Assembly (NCBI GenBank): GCA_946536315.1
Contig: CAMNEH010000002.1
Location: 1-64,000 of the forward strand
From: an uncultured Clostridia bacterium
GTDB taxonomy: Bacteria > Bacillota > Clostridia > Christensenellales > Aristaeellaceae
Length of the DNA stretch: 64,000 nt
Reading direction: 5' to 3'
Shown: positions 27,702 through 37,600 of the stretch, piece after piece
How positions within the stretch are numbered: position 1 is the stretch's first letter
Layout: each line of letters starts with the position of its first letter
Translations under genes and position numbers: made by a program
The notes under the pieces: model-generated
What the model saw: the letters and a program-made list of their open reading frames with translations, nothing else
What the model was told of the DNA's origin: nothing
Databases searched by the model: none

Positions 27702-28935
27702 TCTGTTTGTCAAATCCCTGCAGATGATCAATCCCTTTGTGGTCGCCTCCTCCCCCGCCACCCAGGGCGCGCGCAACGTGCTGAAGAGCGCGGCCATGCG
27801 CCCCGGCGCGATCACCATGCGCAACTTCGGCCACGGCAGCGGCGGCGGCAGCTTTTTCGGCCCCGACGCGGCGACCGCGCTCAGCGGCGGCCAGGCCTTC
27901 CACAGCCACGCCGTCGGCCGGCAGGTGCCGGACCGTATTTCGACCCTGGAGCAGTACTGCGAGGAGGTCCGCACGGCGCGCCAGGCGCTGGACAGCGATA
28001 TCCAGCTCTGGGTGTCCGTGGGCCACTACAGCGATATCGTCAAGGGCGGCGACTGGGAGAAGGACTGGGTGCGCCAGGCGAAGGAGCTCAGCCTGGCCGG
28101 CGCGAACGCGCTGGAGCTGCACTTCAACACGCCCGGCGTCGCCGTCGCCAAGGACCGCATTTTCGACTACTATCAGCTGGTGCGCCACTGCACCACGCTC
28201 ATCCGCCAGGCCGCGCCGCCGCAGGTGAAGGTCATGGTCAAGCTCGCGATCGAGGGCTGCGACGCGCTGACCTCCATGCGCATCGCGCAGGCCTGCGGCG
28301 CGGACGCCGTCGGTCCGACCGCGCGCTGGAAGGCGTTCTGCATGGACCTGGACTGGCGGCGCACGCAGCCCCGGCCCGGCGCCGGCTATGGCGGCACGCA
28401 GGCCAACCCGCTGGTCTGCTATGCCGTGGCCGAGGCGCGCAGCCAGGGCGTCACGCTGCCCATGTACGCCGGCGGCGGCGTATTTTCCTTCGAGCAGGCG
28501 GCCAAGCTGATCATGGCCGGCAGCGACTGCGTTCAGTTCGGCGCGCTCGCCTGCTCCGGCGGCACGATGGCCTGCGCCAGGGTCATCCGCGACCTGAACG
28601 CCTGGATGGACCGGGCCGGCTATCCCGATATGGACAGCCTGCGCGGCGACGCGCTGCAGCTGTTCAATATGCCCGGGGATTTCGCCAAAGCGCGGCAGAA
28701 CCGCCTGGGCGACGCGTACCAGCAGGCCCAGCCCGACCCGGCCAAGTGCGTAGGCTGCGGGCGCTGCGTGGACGTTTGCTGGCAGGAAGGGATCGAGCTG
28801 GCCGACCGCAAGGCGCACAAAACGGACCGCTGCATCGGCTGCGGGTACTGCTTCCAGGTCTGCCCCACCGGGGCGCTCCATGTAGAGGCGGGAGACATCC
28901 TGGCGCAGGCCTTCACCGCCGCGCAGGATATCTGA
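27694..28935 (+). CDS. PreA-like dihydroorotate-dehydrogenase-fold flavoprotein with two [4Fe-4S] clusters
   Basis: The FMN TIM barrel of about 330 residues resembles the dihydropyrimidine dehydrogenase subunit PreA ('INPFVVASSPATQGARNVL', 'VKLAIEGCDALTSM', 'GGGVFSFEQAAKLIMAGSDC'). It is followed by a ferredoxin tail with 'CVGCGRCVDVCWQ' and 'CIGCGYCFQVCPTG'. ATG 27694 is preferred over the upstream GTG 27682. The last gene of the operon, just before a terminator. No PreT partner is present. A role in pyrimidine breakdown seems unlikely in this setting; it may pass ferredoxin electrons to an unsaturated sugar or aglycone. Confidence 0.78.
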   Translation: MADLFVKSLQMINPFVVASSPATQGARNVLKSAAMRPGAITMRNFGHGSGGGSFFGPDAATALSGGQAFHSHAVGRQVPDRISTLEQYCEEVRTARQALDSDIQLWVSVGHYSDIVKGGDWEKDWVRQAKELSLAGANALELHFNTPGVAVAKDRIFDYYQLVRHCTTLIRQAAPPQVKVMVKLAIEGCDALTSMRIAQACGADAVGPTARWKAFCMDLDWRRTQPRPGAGYGGTQANPLVCYAVAEARSQGVTLPMYAGGGVFSFEQAAKLIMAGSDCVQFGALACSGGTMACARVIRDLNAWMDRAGYPDMDSLRGDALQLFNMPGDFAKARQNRLGDAYQQAQPDPAKCVGCGRCVDVCWQEGIELADRKAHKTDRCIGCGYCFQVCPTGALHVEAGDILAQAFTAAQDI

Positions 28936-28952
28936 CGCGCCGACATTATTCA

Positions 28953-29003
28953 GAGCCCGGATCGCCTGTCCCCTTCAGAGGGAACGCGTCCGGGCTCAAA
29001 TTG
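28953..29003 (+). terminator. Terminator of the glycan operon
   Basis: GAGCCCGGA (28953-28961) pairs with TCCGGGCTC (28989-28997), with a small inner hairpin in the loop, followed by AAATTGTTT. It lies 17 bp behind the PreA-like gene. Confidence 0.65.
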
Positions 29004-29273
29004 TTTCCTTGATTTCACGAACTATATACTTTTTGAAATAGCCATAGATTTCATCATTGACTACTTGACGTCGTTTTTCTTCTTTACAAGTTGGTTCACT
29101 ACGATCGTTTGGTGTTATTTGTTGATTGCAATCGTCTGCATAAGCTCATCATTGATGTAGATCTCAGCAGTAAGCTCTGGTGGAGTGATCTTGGTCTTAT
29201 AACCGACCGACGAATACACGAATGCTTTCTTTCGGTGGGTTCGGTGACAGACATGGAGACACCTGGTCGAACG
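28998..29273. other. AT-rich gap with possible coding debris
   Basis: There is no convincing gene. On the minus strand one frame reads KTKITPPELTAEIYINDELM before a stop and another reads PTCKEEKRRQVVNDEIYGYF further on. Both look protein-like but match nothing I can name. They may be remains of a gene lost behind fic. The plus-strand ORF 29091-29474 in the track is not supported. Confidence 0.3.
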
Positions 29274-30266
29274 TCATCCTTTGATATAAGCCTGATTCCG
29301 GCTGTTAGGCTTGTCCGGATAAAGCATGCGGATCAATCCCTGTTCTATGGCGGGCAGCAGGGTCGTCTTGCGGAAGCTGACTCTGGATTTCAGGCCAAGC
29401 CTTTCCAAGAGCTGCGTCAGCGTGTATGGGATTCCCGTTTCCATCGCATTCATGAGCGCCTGCACCTGCGGTGAGAGCGCGGCGTCCCGGCCGGAGGCCT
29501 GTTCCAGCGCCCCATCCAGGGTCTGGCTGATGGCCTCCAGCATGAAGGAGATAAAGGCATCGGAATTCCCTGTGCCGTGACAGGCGGCGATGGCGGCATA
29601 GTATCCATCCTGAAAGGCATGGATGCGGCTTTCCAGCGGAAGGTACTGAAAAACCGGGTTCCACTCCGTCAGCAGCGCGGTCTGCCAGAGGCGCGCCATG
29701 CGGCCGTTGCCGTCCTCAAAGGGATGAATAAAGACAAATTCATAGTGAAAGACAGACGAGAGGATCAGCGGATGCACCCGCCCTCTGGCTGCGCGCATCC
29801 AGGCAAACAGAGAGGCCATATGATCCGGCACCAACTGTGGCGGCGGCGCCACGAAGATACAGCGGTCGCCGGAAAAGACACCCTCGTTGTGGGTGCGGAA
29901 CATCCCGGACTCCTGCACCAGCGCAGCGGTCATCACGCCATGCACGCGTTTGAGGTCCTCTAAGGAGTATGGGTCAAACTGTCCCAGCAGCTCATAGGCA
30001 TGCCAGGCGTTTTTCACTTCCTGAATCTCTCTGGCCGGGCCCAGCACCAGCTTTCCATCGATGACGCTCCGGACCTGGTCGAGGGAGAGAGAATTGGCCT
30101 CAATAGCCAGAGAGGAATGGATGGAGCGGATGCGGTTGTTGCGCCGCAGCTGGGGACGGGCCTCAAGCCCTTGGGACAGGTGTATGCGTTCAGCTTTGGC
30201 CGCAATCTCCGCCACCGCGTTGAGCATGGCATCGGTGAGGGTGTAGGGCGGGATATAGCTTTCCAT
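29274..30266 (-). CDS. Fic/DOC-family AMP-transferase with N-terminal inhibitory motif
   Basis: A 330-residue Fic protein counted from ATG 30266 (the track's GTG 30275 has the RBS too close). The active loop 'HPFEDGNGRMAR' starts at His181 and is intact. The class II inhibitory motif 'SSLAIEAN' (residues 51-58, Glu56) should block ATP until released. The C-terminal ~60 residues look like a winged helix ('YTLTQLLERLGLKSRVSFRK'). Fic enzymes add AMP to hydroxyls of target proteins; the target is unknown. It stands alone between the glycan operon and the leader-distal end of the CRISPR array. Confidence 0.88.
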   Translation of the reverse strand: MESYIPPYTLTDAMLNAVAEIAAKAERIHLSQGLEARPQLRRNNRIRSIHSSLAIEANSLSLDQVRSVIDGKLVLGPAREIQEVKNAWHAYELLGQFDPYSLEDLKRVHGVMTAALVQESGMFRTHNEGVFSGDRCIFVAPPPQLVPDHMASLFAWMRAARGRVHPLILSSVFHYEFVFIHPFEDGNGRMARLWQTALLTEWNPVFQYLPLESRIHAFQDGYYAAIAACHGTGNSDAFISFMLEAISQTLDGALEQASGRDAALSPQVQALMNAMETGIPYTLTQLLERLGLKSRVSFRKTTLLPAIEQGLIRMLYPDKPNSRNQAYIKG

Positions 30267-30290
30267 GGGGCGCACCTTCCTTTCCCGCTC

Positions 30291-30319
30291 ATGATATCAC
30301 CAAACTCATCAAGCTGCAA
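30291..30319 (-). promoter_or_regulatory. Possible fic promoter
   Basis: On the minus strand, TTGCAG (30314-30319), 17 bp and TATCAT (30291-30296), about 25 bp before the fic ATG. The -35 is weak. Confidence 0.4.
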
Positions 30320-30322
30320 TAT

Positions 30323-30370
30323 CTTGTATGTTAACTTGTATGCTATCTTGTACGTTAACTTGTATGCTTT
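30323..30370 (-). repeat. 24-bp tandem duplication upstream of fic
   Basis: CTTGTATGTTAACTTGTATGCTAT is followed directly by a copy with few changes. The unit itself contains two related halves (CTTGTATG/CTTGTATG). On the minus strand it could encode 'AYKLTYKIAYKLTYKI', but that ORF (30014-30445) otherwise overlaps fic in another frame and is not accepted. The rest of 30371-30626 shows no gene I can support. Confidence 0.6.
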
Positions 30371-30626
30371 CCTGAATGCTGTCCGATATGCGCGCCAGTT
30401 TTCCCCCGGCTGCTCCTGGTTTCCAGTGGCGATCTTATCCAGCACAGAATGGCTGCGTCGCGTTCCCAGCCGAATAGTTCAGACGGTGTCTGAATCATTG
30501 GATATACCGTTCTAAAACATGATCCTGTAAATGAAGGCAGTATGCAGCGTTTGAATATGCTGTCAGATCGCGAGTGAGCGGATGGATACTCTCAGACTAC
30601 GCTGGTAGACAACGCATGCAGCCATC

Positions 30627-32641
30627 ATTTGATTCCCCTATAAGATTACACTACTCTCAAACCAGTCATGAAATCAATGGAAACTCCATCGAGCTTGATT
30701 CCCCTATAAGATTACACTACTCTCAAACGATCTGTTCACGGAGCTGGTGAACAACCTGGCTTGATTCCCCTATAAGATTACACTACTCTCAAACGACTAT
30801 AGCTATCCAGAATTATTCGGTGATGCTTGATTCCCCTATAAGATTACACTACTCTCAAACTGATTTGGGGTCTTTGAGCGCCCAGGAGTGGCTTGATTCC
30901 CCTATAAGATTACACTACTCTCAAACAAAGAAGGCTGCATCCACCGCCTGTACGGCGCTTGATTCCCCTATAAGATTACACTACTCTCAAACAATATCTT
31001 ATGTCATACGCAAATCTTATGTGCTTGATTCCCCTATAAGATTACACTACTCTCAAACGGGGCCAGACGCCAGAAGCGCACGCCCGCGGCTTGATTCCCC
31101 TATAAGATTACACTACTCTCAAACGCTTGTCCGGCTCGCAGCCGAAGGACACGAGCTTGATTCCCCTATAAGATTACACTACTCTCAAACCTCATGAGCG
31201 CCGGTACAGAAGACATCGAAGCTTGATTCCCCTATAAGATTACACTACTCTCAAACAGAAAGACAAGATACGACCTCACTACACAAGCTTGATTCCCCTA
31301 TAAGATTACACTACTCTCAAACTCAATCAGCCCTGTGCACCGAGCTGATTAAGCTTGATTCCCCTATAAGATTACACTACTCTCAAACAGAAACTAATGC
31401 AATCTTGTATGCTGACAAGCTTGATTCCCCTATAAGATTACACTACTCTCAAACGACACCCGCATGGTCAGCGTCTGCGTGATCGCTTGATTCCCCTATA
31501 AGATTACACTACTCTCAAACAGTTCCCCGTCTTTTTCCTGCTGTCCTTCGGCTTGATTCCCCTATAAGATTACACTACTCTCAAACCTTTCGTCAGCGGT
31601 TTCGTGTGTTGCCAGAGCTTGATTCCCCTATAAGATTACACTACTCTCAAACGCGCGGCCTGGTTTTCTCATGCTGCTCGTCGCTTGATTCCCCTATAAG
31701 ATTACACTACTCTCAAACAGGCAGCCGGAAGCACTCGTCCCGACTCACGCTTGATTCCCCTATAAGATTACACTACTCTCAAACCAAAACCCAATGCAGC
31801 TGCTGATGCAGAAGGCTTGATTCCCCTATAAGATTACACTACTCTCAAACTAATAAAACTATTGGCAATGATCTGCTAAGCTTGATTCCCCTATAAGATT
31901 ACACTACTCTCAAACTACTGACGGGCAGACTGATGAAATTGACGAGCTTGATTCCCCTATAAGATTACACTACTCTCAAACGGCGTGGAAAGAAAGGCTG
32001 AAAAGATGGCTGCTTGATTCCCCTATAAGATTACACTACTCTCAAACGTTCACACCAATTTCGGTGAAGTTGATTCGGCTTGATTCCCCTATAAGATTAC
32101 ACTACTCTCAAACGGCATCCAAATCGCGCCAAACTTCGAGGATGCTTGATTCCCCTATAAGATTACACTACTCTCAAACAAGATTCTGGCGCGGAAGGAT
32201 GCCGAAGTTGCTTGATTCCCCTATAAGATTACACTACTCTCAAACCCGAGTCTCCCGGTTCCATTTTTGTGCCATGCTTGATTCCCCTATAAGATTACAC
32301 TACTCTCAAACGGACAGCTGGGACGAGGTGCTGCGGGATTTGCTTGATTCCCCTATAAGATTACACTACTCTCAAACACGCCATCCAAAGCAAACTCACG
32401 ACGGACAGCTTGATTCCCCTATAAGATTACACTACTCTCAAACTTGGTGCTGACACTAAAGCAAGAGACATAAGCTTGATTCCCCTATAAGATTACACTA
32501 CTCTCAAACGTGTTGTCCCGATTTACACCAGAACTACTCGCTTGATTCCCCTATAAGATTACACTACTCTCAAACCAGAAACTGGAACAGATGTGACTGA
32601 AGGAGGCTTGATTCCCCTATAAGATTACACTACTCTCAAAC
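30627..32641 (-). CRISPR. Type II-A CRISPR array, 31 repeats and 30 spacers
   Basis: The 36-bp repeat in crRNA orientation (minus strand) is GTTTGAGAGTAGTGTAATCT followed by TATAGGGGAATCAAGC. I counted 31 copies: 19 from 30627 to 31815 at exact 66-bp steps, then 12 from 31880 to 32606. Spacers are 30 bp, except one of 29 bp (31851-31879). All repeats look identical except the leftmost, where the final GC becomes AT; a degenerate repeat marks the leader-distal end. The array is therefore read leftward, with new spacers added at the right, next to the leader and csn2. Because the period is divisible by 3, it creates false ORFs reading 'LDSPIRLHYSQT'. Confidence 0.97.
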
Positions 32642-32768
32642 CTCAAAATCATGTTCTCCGCGCAGAATTTGTCCATTTGAGGCACGGCATATGGTCAAAA
32701 CCACATGAAACGGCACTACCACCGCAGTGTGCAATCTCAGAATCATTATAGCATTTTGTTGGCAAAAT
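32642..32768 (-). promoter_or_regulatory. CRISPR leader with array promoter
   Basis: This 127-bp stretch lies between the csn2 stop and the first repeat. Read on the minus strand it has TTGAAT, 16 bp, TATAAT near its start, and ends in TTTTGAG directly at the repeat. An ATTTGAG-like end is the known leader-anchoring sequence of type II-A systems, where Cas1-Cas2 integrates new spacers. Confidence 0.75.
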
Positions 32769-33437
32769 TCAATCAATTTCGCATAAATCACTGTCGATCA
32801 GGATGCGCGCTTCGCGCTGCAGACACGGTCGTTCGCAGGCTTCAATGCCGATCACATGATATCCATGGGACTGGATGGAGGCGGTCAGCGCTTCCATATC
32901 CTCATCACTGATATAGCTGCGGATATTGACCAGGAAGAACAGGCGTTCGGCATCATATTCAGTGATCAGTTCCATGTAATCGAGGAGCCGTTCCGGCAAC
33001 GATTCTCCGTCCGTCATCAGCTTCAGTCCTGTGGCCTTCAGCAGCGAAGCTATGGTAATATCGCTGTAATCAAGCTCACAGGGGATATCCAGCCCCAAAT
33101 CATCCAGATAGTTTTCCACCGCGGCCAGGATCGACGCGGTCGCTTCGTAATGCTCCGCTTCGTTGGCCTTTCTTTCCAGCGCAGCCAGGATTTTATTGAG
33201 CAGCGGTTTTCGGTTCAGCTCGAAAGGCACGAACGTATCCAATATGACAGCCCGTTTTGCAAAAGCCACCGGCCTGTCATTTTCTGAGAGCACTGAAACG
33301 CCGTCCTGCCCATTGATTTGTTTGCTGATATCTGTCAACAGTCGTACAAACAGGTCCTGGTTTTCAATCACCAGGGTATTATAACGCCCATTGTCCGTGT
33401 CGATCAGCGTTTCGATCTCAGGGTGCGCAAACTTCAC
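32769..33437 (-). CDS. csn2: Csn2, type II-A adaptation protein
   Basis: A 222-residue protein with the Csn2 layout: '[20 protein letters not shown]' near the N-terminus and a long helical middle. It ends in '[20 protein letters not shown]' and '[13 protein letters not shown]'. Csn2 forms a ring on DNA ends and is needed for spacer uptake in type II-A systems. Its start overlaps the cas2 stop by 4 bases (ATGA). It is the last gene before the leader. Confidence 0.9.
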   Translation of the reverse strand: MKFAHPEIETLIDTDNGRYNTLVIENQDLFVRLLTDISKQINGQDGVSVLSENDRPVAFAKRAVILDTFVPFELNRKPLLNKILAALERKANEAEHYEATASILAAVENYLDDLGLDIPCELDYSDITIASLLKATGLKLMTDGESLPERLLDYMELITEYDAERLFFLVNIRSYISDEDMEALTASIQSHGYHVIGIEACERPCLQREARILIDSDLCEID

Positions 33438-33754
33438 AGCAGCACCAGCCTTTCATCCGTATTGAGCACCTCGCTGCTCGCTTCACCGACGATGTATTCC
33501 ATCTGTCCGAACTGCTTTTCCGTTACAGTCAATGCCTGAACCAGCCCCTTCGGAGGCTTATGCCGTCGGATCGTGTCGAGCACCGCCTTTTCCGCCGTCG
33601 GCGTAATCAGCAGGCGACAGTACACTGATTCCTGCATCATCAGGAAGCCGTTTTTGATCAACAGCTTCCTGAAATGCCGATAATTGGCCTTATCCTCCGA
33701 CGTATCAGTCGGCAGATCAAAGAATACGATCAGTCTCATAAAGCGGTAGCTCAT
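33434..33754 (-). CDS. cas2: Cas2
   Basis: A 106-residue ferredoxin-fold protein: '[20 protein letters not shown]' with the conserved Asp, '[19 protein letters not shown]' and '[16 protein letters not shown]'. With Cas1 it forms the spacer integrase. It overlaps cas1 and csn2 by 4 bases each. Confidence 0.94.
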   Translation of the reverse strand: MSYRFMRLIVFFDLPTDTSEDKANYRHFRKLLIKNGFLMMQESVYCRLLITPTAEKAVLDTIRRHKPPKGLVQALTVTEKQFGQMEYIVGEASSEVLNTDERLVLL

Positions 33755-34626
33755 GGCTTCAAGCGGTAGGACGGCACCGCTTCCCCATCGTCACGGTTCA
33801 ACGCGTTCAGGACGTTCCTTACATAGATTTTCACTGCGTTCAGCACCGTCTGCCTGCTTTTATCCACAATGACCTCCTGATGCAGTATTTCGAGTATGAC
33901 GTGTTTTTCCGCACTCGTGAACTGTTCCGGGGCCATACGGACCACAGCGCGGTCCACCAGGACCCGGAAGGGCTCCATCAAATCACAGCCGAGGTTGAAA
34001 TGATTGAACTGATTGTTGTGAAATACACCCAATTGCGTCAGGCAGCCGCAGGCAGATATTTCCCGGTTCACGATGGACAGCAGGATACTATATCCGTAGT
34101 TCAGCGCGGCATTGATCGGGCTGGCCGCGCCGCGCGTGAACTTCATGCCGAACAGCGCGTTGAAGTAGACCTTCGCGGCGTGACCCTCCCGGTTCGTGGC
34201 GTCCCCGGGTTCGACCTGCGCCTGATACTGCCAGAGCATTTCGCTTTCCGCACGATAGCCGCATTCCGCCAGGAAGTCCGCCTGTTTGCCGATCTTGTCG
34301 CGCATGATCCCCTGCCACATTTTTTGCTTTGTCTCTTCGCGCCACGCGATCTGCTGCCGCATGCGCTCAGCGCTGTCATGGCAGCCGTGATGCGGGACCA
34401 GTTCGGAAATCGGTTCACGCCTGGCGTCGCAAAAAATCACTTTGACCTTCTTATTGGTCAGCGCTTCGATCAGGCTGCCGGTCAGGGAGACCGCCGGGCT
34501 TTCGATCAGCAGAACCGCGACTTCGTCCAGGAATACGCGCCGGATTTCGCGCCCACGCACCGACATATAGCCGAGGCGGTAATCCAGCTTGCAGCGCCCT
34601 GTGATGACGACCGTACGCCAGCTCAT
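33751..34626 (-). CDS. cas1: Cas1 integrase
   Basis: A 291-residue type II Cas1. The metal-binding residues are present in '[16 protein letters not shown]' (Glu), '[20 protein letters not shown]' (His) and the Glu of the same segment. It inserts spacers at the leader end of the array. It overlaps the cas9 stop by 4 bases, so the four cas genes form one tightly coupled operon. Confidence 0.95.
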   Translation of the reverse strand: MSWRTVVITGRCKLDYRLGYMSVRGREIRRVFLDEVAVLLIESPAVSLTGSLIEALTNKKVKVIFCDARREPISELVPHHGCHDSAERMRQQIAWREETKQKMWQGIMRDKIGKQADFLAECGYRAESEMLWQYQAQVEPGDATNREGHAAKVYFNALFGMKFTRGAASPINAALNYGYSILLSIVNREISACGCLTQLGVFHNNQFNHFNLGCDLMEPFRVLVDRAVVRMAPEQFTSAEKHVILEILHQEVIVDKSRQTVLNAVKIYVRNVLNALNRDDGEAVPSYRLKP

Positions 34627-37600
34627 AACAGATCAAGGAGATTGCCGCTTCGCTGTTCCCATAAACCGCTGACGGAGCGGTCGATGATTCGGACAACGGA
34701 GTATGCCTTTGTCCAGTTGGAAATACATGTACTAAGTGTTGTTACAGCCGCTTTTTTTACCCCGCCAATCATTGACAAATCACAGCCGCCACCACCGTTC
34801 CTGGTGAAGAGCAGATGTATGTTAAGCAGCGTTTCCGCCTGATCTGTCAGAGATAGATCTTCAAAAAGCTTTCTGCCATTCTTCAAGACATCTACGGGCA
34901 TATTCATACGTTTGCGGAAGATGGTTTTTTCAGCTTTCTCAATATACAAGTCATATAAACGAAGGTTTTCTTCACGATTGACGCCATCATACTGTGAATC
35001 CGGTATATAGCGGATATTGTTCTGATGCTTTTCAGTCATTGATTCGAGGCGTTTGATGTATCGTTCAGTCGAGGAGGTGTGTACAAATTGCATGAGCGGC
35101 GCCATGACGATTCGTGATCCTCCATTCGAAGTACCTGAAATACACGCTTCGAAGCCATCGAAGGACAGGATCGTATTGACTTTCAAGATTCTGCCATCCA
35201 GAAGCCACTCCACACGCTCCACTGTTTTGCCCAGGATACTGCTGATACGTCCGGTCAGATACTCGATCGCGTATGTATTGTCTTTAAGGAAGCGCTCCGA
35301 TGCCATCAGCTCCACCGGCACCACCATCACATCCCGTTTTTTCCCGGCCTGATACTGCGCAAACACATAGAAACTGACCGAAGGTTTATTGTATCCGCCA
35401 TACTTTGCGATATCAAGGTCTGTTTTCCGCTGTACCTGGCCAAGTCCCGCCTTCAGCGGCATCTGATCGAACAGGCCGCCTTTTTTGCAGAAGGGATACT
35501 TGCTGAAATGGATATTATTCTTTGCCATATACGCGACCGCCTTGTCCTTCATGGTCGCGCCATCCCAGACGGTTTCGCCGTTACAGACGAGCGGGCGCGT
35601 GAAAAGCACCTTCGTGTTCAGTGAATACTCATCATCAATGTGGAACCACTGGCGCGTGAAGCGCATGTTGTACACATTCCCGACGACGATGTTCAGATAG
35701 GCATCCTTGGCATGGTGCAGCTCGTTGTAGCTGCGGCACTTGACGCAATCGAATTCCTGCCTGAATTCGGAGGCCAGCCGCGCTTTGACATATACAACCT
35801 CCGTATCCGGATACGTTTCCCGAATGATCGTAGCGACCGCCTTGGTGGACTGTGACGTTTCCGTCAGCTGTCGGTTGATGAAGCCCCACTTCTCGTCATC
35901 CGTGAAAGCCGTGGCCCGGGTCAGGCGCTTATACTTTTCTTCGCTGATCAGGCCAAGCGCCTTCAGCTTGGTCCAGTAGGGCCGCATTTCCGTCCGGATC
36001 GAAGCGGCGATGGGATAGCTGTCGCTCTTTGCGCCATTCACTTCCGACAGCACCAGCACCTTGTTGTTGATCACGCTGTCGTCCTTGACCTTGGACCGGG
36101 GATAAATATGCTCAATGTCGTACAGCTTGCCGTTCATCAGTTGGTCCAGGTCGATCGTCTTTCCCGTATACATGCACTTCCCCAGCTGCATATAGTAGAG
36201 GAACAGGCGATCCGACTGCAGGCGGTTGTCCACCTGTTCACCCATATCTGCCAGCTGCTGCCGCAGCAAACGCACGTCCTCTTCCTCGCATTGTTCATAC
36301 AGCGCCATGATCTGTTCGCGGCGCGCCTGGGTGCGCTTGCCCTTTTGCTCCGGCTTTCCTCCGCGCGCCATTTCCACAAAAATCTTGTCCGGCGCTTTGC
36401 CAAAAGCTTTCGTGACCTCCTTGACGATCTCCAGTGTCCGGATGATCGGGCGCTTGACGGCATTGGAAATATACATCGCGTCCAGCCGGTCTGTGAGGTT
36501 CATCGGATGGTCGGCATAATAATCCTTCTGTTCCGCCTGGATCTTTTCCATGAATGTATAGCGGTCCGACAGGATCTGCATCATATTGTCATTGGTATCC
36601 CAGAGCGCGCGCATTACCGTAAAGATCTCGCCGCTCTGGCGGTCAGCCCCCTCCAGTTCCGTCAAGAACCGCGCTGAGATGCGGCCAAAATCATGGTAAT
36701 TGAGATGCGAAATATATCGCAGGTCCTGCTCGGGTAAAAAGGCGTAGTGACCTTTCAGCCATCTGACAAAGCGTCCGCTGTCTTCAGCGTATGTCCGCCG
36801 TTCAATGATGTCCTCCACCTGCGCTTCCGTCAGCGCGCCGGTTTCCATCAGACGCGCGAAGTCATGCCAGGGCTTCAGGTCCGACTTGATATTCGTTTCC
36901 GTATCTACTCCGCTCACCTTGTCCGATTTATCCATATAGTGATTGGCGACCAGATAATCGCATAAACGCTTGAACGTCACCTTCCGGTACTTCATAAACA
37001 GGTCCGTATAAATGGTTTGCTTGAGCGCGACGGAAATAGGCTCGCCGTTGATTTTCAGATTGTTGATTTCATTGAGCACCGTAAATTTGTGATAGAGCAG
37101 GGAATCCTTCGGGAGCACCTTCTCGCCGGGCAGGTAGGTGCAGGTATTCGTGAGCTTGGCAATAAAAGCCTGCTCGCTGGCGTCCAGATCGACCTTTTTG
37201 TCAAAGTTCCAGGGATCAATCCTGCCCTCTGCCTTGCGTACCACCCAGGCATATTGGGACTGCGGGTTCAACGGGCCTACAAAATACGGCACCCTGAAGG
37301 TCATGATGCTGCGGATCTTATCTGAAACGCTCAGCCCATCCTGGTCTTTGAGCGAGAGGAAGGGCAGGTAGGTCTGCGCGTTTTTCAGGATTACGTCCAA
37401 TTCATGCCAATAGAGCTGATAGGGGATGACGCGGTTATCCGAATTGACCTGTTTGGGCATGAACGAACGGTCCTCCAGACGGCGCTTCATATCACTCAGC
37501 ATTGGCTCGTCTTCCGGCTCAGGCTGGATGGTGCTGACTAATTTGCTGATGAATTTACAGAAGTCCTCCTGGCTGGCCTTTCCTTCGATCGCAGCCGTAT

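Noticed and set aside
29091-29474. 127-residue plus-strand ORF
   Set aside because: Its second half is antisense to fic and the first half has no RBS or similarity; the gap is treated as non-coding.
30014-30445. 143-residue minus-strand ORF that includes the 24-bp repeats
   Set aside because: Most of it overlaps fic in another frame and the composition is frame-shadow-like; only the repeat itself is reported.
30820-32453. ORFs 30820-31197, 31606-31806 and 32064-32453 with repeated LDSPIRLHYSQT
   Set aside because: They are translations of the CRISPR array. The 66-bp unit is divisible by three and lacks stops in one frame, so they are not proteins.
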